Of a DNA stretch of 8,342 nucleotides, positions 6,235 through 8,342 are shown piece after piece; position 1 is the stretch's first letter; the number at the start of each line of letters is the position of its first letter. The stretch is from Planctomycetaceae bacterium. Its GTDB lineage: Bacteria > Planctomycetota > Planctomycetia > Pirellulales > Thermoguttaceae. Under the pieces are notes generated by a model. The model worked only from the letters and a program-made list of their open reading frames with translations, did not search any database and was not told the DNA's origin. The translations under genes were made by a program, and so were the position numbers. The DNA is taken from positions 1 through 8,342 of the forward strand of contig JAIRLW010000130.1 of the NCBI GenBank assembly GCA_031259095.1, given 5' to 3'.

Positions 6235-7383
6235 TTATTTCAATATTTCTAATTTTTTCAGAGCAAGATGATCCAATTCGGCGTTAAGTTGGTCGAAAAC
6301 CGGTTTGCCGACAAGGAAGGTAAAAATTTCATCGGCTTTCTTTTTGGGATCAATATCCATGAATTGTTCAGGATAAAGTGTTTTACCGACAAACCAAGCG
6401 TTAATCAGCACCGCGTCGTGATTCACAAAATAAAACGTGTTCGGCAACAACGAATAAACGTTGCCTTCTTTAACCGCTTTGAGTGAACGATAGGCAGAAT
6501 CGGTTTGGAGTTCGATCAAACCGCTTGCTTCGCCAAGATAAAGCGTTCCAAGATCAAGAAACAAAATATCGGGATTCCATTCGAGAATTTTTTCTTTGGC
6601 AAGCATTGTGTGACGTTTTCCAAGCGTTGGTTCATTTTCGTTTTCTTTAATAGGCATGTTGGCGTTGGCAATCACAAACGGCGGATAACCGGCTTCGGTA
6701 GAATGAAATGCGTGAGAACCGTTGTACGAGACGCCGCCGACATACGCCAACGGTTTGGAACGTCCAGATATTTCGTCTTTTTTTGTACGCAATTTAATAT
6801 CCGTCATTTCACGGTCAAAAAATTCGAGAACCTTTTCAGCGCGTTCACGTTTACCGAGTGCTGCGCCCATGAGTCGCAGTCCGGCGTCAAACTCTTTCCG
6901 ACCAACCGTAATACCGCGCATCGGAACCAATAACACAGGAATTCCGGTTCGGCGAGTCAGTTCGACCGGATCATAACCGGCTCCGGTATCGGCTTTGATA
7001 ATCAGTTGGGGGTGATTTTTGAGAGCCAAAATTGTTTCAGGATTATCGCGTCCGCTTGATTCTCCGCCGATTGGCAGGTCACAAAATTCGGGATGAGCAA
7101 CCAAATACGCTTTCATCCCGCTCCGACCTTTTTCCCGACGTTCATTAGTGTCAACCGCAACAACTTTGTCCGCGCATTCCAAATAAACCGCCAACCGAAG
7201 TGTTCCGCCGCTACAAAAAATACGATCAATCTTTTCAGGCGCTAAACCTTGTTGACGGTATGATTCCAGTTGTTCAAGCGTCCGAATCGGTTCAAGCGGC
7301 GTAATGGTCGAATGTTGCCGGACACAACCGGAAAATGATATTGGTAACAAAATAAATAGGAAAATCCGAAAATTTTTCATCAT
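6235..7383 (-). CDS. Periplasmic-binding lipoprotein of an ABC importer (FecB/BtuF/TroA-like)
   Basis: With the start at 7381-7383 the protein has 382 residues. MMKNFRIFLFILLPISFSGC is a lipoprotein signal with cysteine 20 as the lipidated residue, so it would be anchored facing the periplasm. The first lobe shows the class III binding-protein pattern: IFCSGGTLRLAVYLECADKVVAVD (55-78), the AHPEF and LPIGGE region (96-108), NPETILALKNHPQLII (114-129), and a GIPVLLVP strand (147-154). A helical backbone follows at about 160-200. Lobe two has AYVGGVSYNGSHAFHSTE and GYPPFVIANAN (213-242), EWNPDILFLDL (268-278), and ALYPEQF-type ending KTLYPEQFMDIDP (334-346). These features resemble a branch of metal-chelate and MolA-like molybdate/tungstate binders; the ligand is not determined. 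An upstream M at 7428 would bury the signal, so I reject it. It is probably the partner of a FecCD permease such as 350-1414. Confidence 0.85.
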   Translation of the reverse strand: MMKNFRIFLFILLPISFSGCVRQHSTITPLEPIRTLEQLESYRQQGLAPEKIDRIFCSGGTLRLAVYLECADKVVAVDTNERREKGRSGMKAYLVAHPEFCDLPIGGESSGRDNPETILALKNHPQLIIKADTGAGYDPVELTRRTGIPVLLVPMRGITVGRKEFDAGLRLMGAALGKRERAEKVLEFFDREMTDIKLRTKKDEISGRSKPLAYVGGVSYNGSHAFHSTEAGYPPFVIANANMPIKENENEPTLGKRHTMLAKEKILEWNPDILFLDLGTLYLGEASGLIELQTDSAYRSLKAVKEGNVYSLLPNTFYFVNHDAVLINAWFVGKTLYPEQFMDIDPKKKADEIFTFLVGKPVFDQLNAELDHLALKKLEILK

Positions 7384-7401
7384 GGTAAATAAAAGGAAAT
7401 C

Positions 7402-7440
7402 TCTAAAAAATTCGACCTTGTTTCCCACAAAGCCACAAAG
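7402..7440 (-). promoter_or_regulatory. Leader of the binding-protein gene: TTTTTAGA motif and CCACAAAG tandem repeat
   Basis: On the minus strand TCGAATTTTTTAGAGATTTC lies about 19 bases before the start codon, with its core at 7402-7409. Just upstream the plus strand carries CCACAAAG twice in tandem (7425-7440). There is no Shine-Dalgarno between the motif and the ATG. The motif is shared with other gene leaders in the window. Confidence 0.45.
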
Positions 7441-7455
7441 AATACTGGTTCAATT

Positions 7456-7496
7456 AAAACAATGAACTAAAACAATAAACTCATTTAAACTCATTA
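7456..7496. repeat. Short tandem direct repeats at the promoter of the binding-protein gene
   Basis: AAAACAATGAACT (7456-7468) is followed directly by AAAACAATAAACT (7469-7481), differing at one position. Overlapping these, AAACTCATTT (7477-7486) is followed by AAACTCATTA (7487-7496). The second pair abuts the predicted -10 box and transcription start, a position typical of a repressor site. Simple AT-rich duplication is the alternative. Confidence 0.45.
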
Positions 7497-7520
7497 TATT
7501 TTACAATTTGTTTAGATCAA
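7493..7520 (-). promoter_or_regulatory. Candidate sigma-70 promoter for the binding-protein gene
   Basis: On the minus strand TTGATC (7515-7520) and a perfect TATAAT (7493-7498) are separated by 16 bases. The predicted start near 7486 would give a leader of about 100 bases containing the direct repeats and the TTTTTAGA motif. This implies the gene can be transcribed separately from the FmdE-like gene upstream. Confidence 0.45.
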
Positions 7521-7552
7521 TTCCACTGAAATAGGAACTTTTGTCCAATGGT

Positions 7553-8140
7553 TTAGATTTTTCTATTGGGAGCGGTACGGCATGGAATACAAAGATTTTT
7601 TCCGCCGGTTATTGCCGGATCATTCAGAAGCCGCGTTTCCATAACAAGTTCACCGCAATGATCACAACGTTTACTTGCATGAATTCGAGCAGTTTTCGGC
7701 ATGGGAATTTGAACAGGGACAATTGAAAAAATTTCACCAAAATCCGCATGAAGAATCCGATCAATCATCTGTTGCCGAATATGGTTACGTTCTGTGTTAT
7801 CGTTATAGTGGAGTTTTTTCTGTTGTTCGCGCAAATCCAGCAGCAAACCGCCGCGTGTTACCAATCGGCAACTTTTACCGTCATTGCGGCGGAAAAAGGA
7901 ATAAGCGTTTTTACCGTAATCAAGAAAAACAAGATTCCCCTTGCCGAAAGTACAACCAATCAGATATTGGATGGCGTCAACGGCACACATATCCGTTTCG
8001 ACCACCGCAACAATTTCCTCATCCGCCGCGTGTCCAAACTCACTAAGTACCCAATCGCCAACCCTCATTCCAAAAGTTAAACCAGGACAATGATGTCCGT
8101 GAAACGCAATAACTCCATCTATTTGATTTTGTGTTAACAT
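7553..8140 (-). CDS. FmdE-family protein with C-terminal zinc ribbon
   Basis: This 195-residue protein has an N-terminal FmdE domain (PF02663 type) with the metal-binding signature FHGHHCPG at 13-20 and the second cysteine-bearing block ETDMCAVDAIQYLIGCTFGKGNL at 48-70. A DYGKNAYSFF segment follows (74-83). The C-terminus holds a four-cysteine zinc ribbon: C159-x2-C162 and C184-x2-C187. The family was named after subunit E of methanogen molybdenum formylmethanofuran dehydrogenase, but stand-alone copies are widespread in anaerobes and their biochemical role is unsettled. Recurrent proximity to metal or molybdate importers suggests a metal- or cofactor-handling job. Here it lies just upstream of a binding-protein gene and just downstream of a cysteine-rich gene on the same strand, 65 bases from that stop. 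The start ATG is at 8138-8140, with no Shine-Dalgarno. Confidence 0.88.
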   Translation of the reverse strand: MLTQNQIDGVIAFHGHHCPGLTFGMRVGDWVLSEFGHAADEEIVAVVETDMCAVDAIQYLIGCTFGKGNLVFLDYGKNAYSFFRRNDGKSCRLVTRGGLLLDLREQQKKLHYNDNTERNHIRQQMIDRILHADFGEIFSIVPVQIPMPKTARIHASKRCDHCGELVMETRLLNDPAITGGKNLCIPCRTAPNRKI

Positions 8141-8205
8141 TGATTTTTAAATTAAAGGGGGTGTTCAGGAAAGGTATTATTGAAAATGTCCAATAGAGAA
8201 TTATT

Positions 8206-8342
8206 TTAGTTTTTGGGCGTGCAAAGTTCACAGGATTTCAATCCGCAGCAACATTCCGTCACACGGGCAAGATAATGGATATTATCACCCGCTCCCTGAA
8301 AACCAATAACCCGTTTATCAATTGTATTTTCTTGACGAATAA
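8206..8342 (-). CDS. C-terminal end of an unidentified cysteine-rich protein
   Basis: An open frame enters from the right edge and ends at a TAA whose complement is 8206-8208, giving 44 visible residues. It reads IRQENTIDKR, then VIGFQGAGDNIHYLARVTE, then CCCGLKSCELCTPKN. Five cysteines in eleven residues (CCC-x4-C-x2-C) near the extreme C-terminus suggest metal or Fe-S binding. I do not recognise the family, and it does not resemble the tail of a FecE ATPase. Third positions and amino-acid composition look like real coding sequence, and the stop lies 65 bases before the FmdE-like gene on the same strand, so it is probably in the same operon. The other frame in this area (8043-8231) overlaps the FmdE-like gene antiparallel in frame content and looks spurious. 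Confidence 0.55.
   Translation of the reverse strand, partial: IRQENTIDKRVIGFQGAGDNIHYLARVTECCCGLKSCELCTPKN

Noticed and set aside
7545..7569. CCAATGG / CTATTGG hairpin at the stop of the FmdE-like gene as a terminator
   Set aside because: On the transcribed minus strand it contains a mismatch, and no T-run follows.
7543..8194. TGTCCAAT words flanking the FmdE-like gene as insertion duplications
   Set aside because: The shared 8-mer is short, no inverted repeats or transposase are present, and chance is a sufficient explanation.
8043..8231. 62-codon minus-strand frame overlapping the start of the FmdE-like gene
   Set aside because: It overlaps a confident gene and runs across both the 8141-8205 gap and the end of the cysteine-rich gene; composition is not protein-like.

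Overview
The window looks like chromosomal DNA from a Gram-negative, probably anaerobic bacterium. I see AT-rich intergenic DNA, moderate-GC genes, lipoprotein and Sec signal peptides, and a CzcA/CusA-type RND pump. The UAP1-like nucleotidyltransferase, the ABC-2 permease with its LGEDIK / SEEIDGKTAL signature, and the near absence of Shine-Dalgarno sequences fit Planctomycetota. A low-GC, possibly gut-associated lineage is an inference, held with moderate confidence. There are no rRNA, tRNA, CRISPR or transposase genes.

Layout. Positions 1-255 (+) hold the C-terminal end of a heavy-metal RND pump. It is followed by a complete FecCD-type metal-chelate ABC permease (350-1414, +). A convergent intergenic gap (1415-1655) holds a degenerate inverted repeat. 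All remaining genes are on the minus strand. Read from low to high coordinates they are: ABC-2 membrane permease (1656-2582), coiled-coil plus PD-(D/E)XK-like protein (2650-3360), UDP-sugar pyrophosphorylase (3536-4981), secreted coiled-coil/proline-rich protein (5175-5999), periplasmic-binding lipoprotein of the FecB/BtuF type (6235-7383), FmdE-family zinc-ribbon protein (7553-8140), and the last 44 codons of a cysteine-rich protein (8206-8342, entering from the right edge).

How the genes may work together. The binding lipoprotein, the FmdE-like protein, the cysteine-rich partial gene and the distant FecCD permease could belong to one metal, oxyanion or metal-chelate acquisition system. The permease is about 4.8 kb away, on the opposite strand, next to a metal exporter. 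No ATPase subunit is present. The other genes (cell-wall sugar nucleotide synthesis, membrane permease, nuclease-like protein, secreted protein) look like unrelated single-gene units.

The most unusual content is intergenic. A short motif, TTTTTAGA with a partly conserved 3' extension (RNTT then a YC/CC end), occurs seven times in the gaps and only once in coding DNA. Two GTCCC-based 9-bp-period inverted repeats are present, one sharp and one degenerate. There is also a compact hairpin cluster and a repeat-rich leader before the binding-protein gene. No stretch longer than 300 bases lacks a gene.
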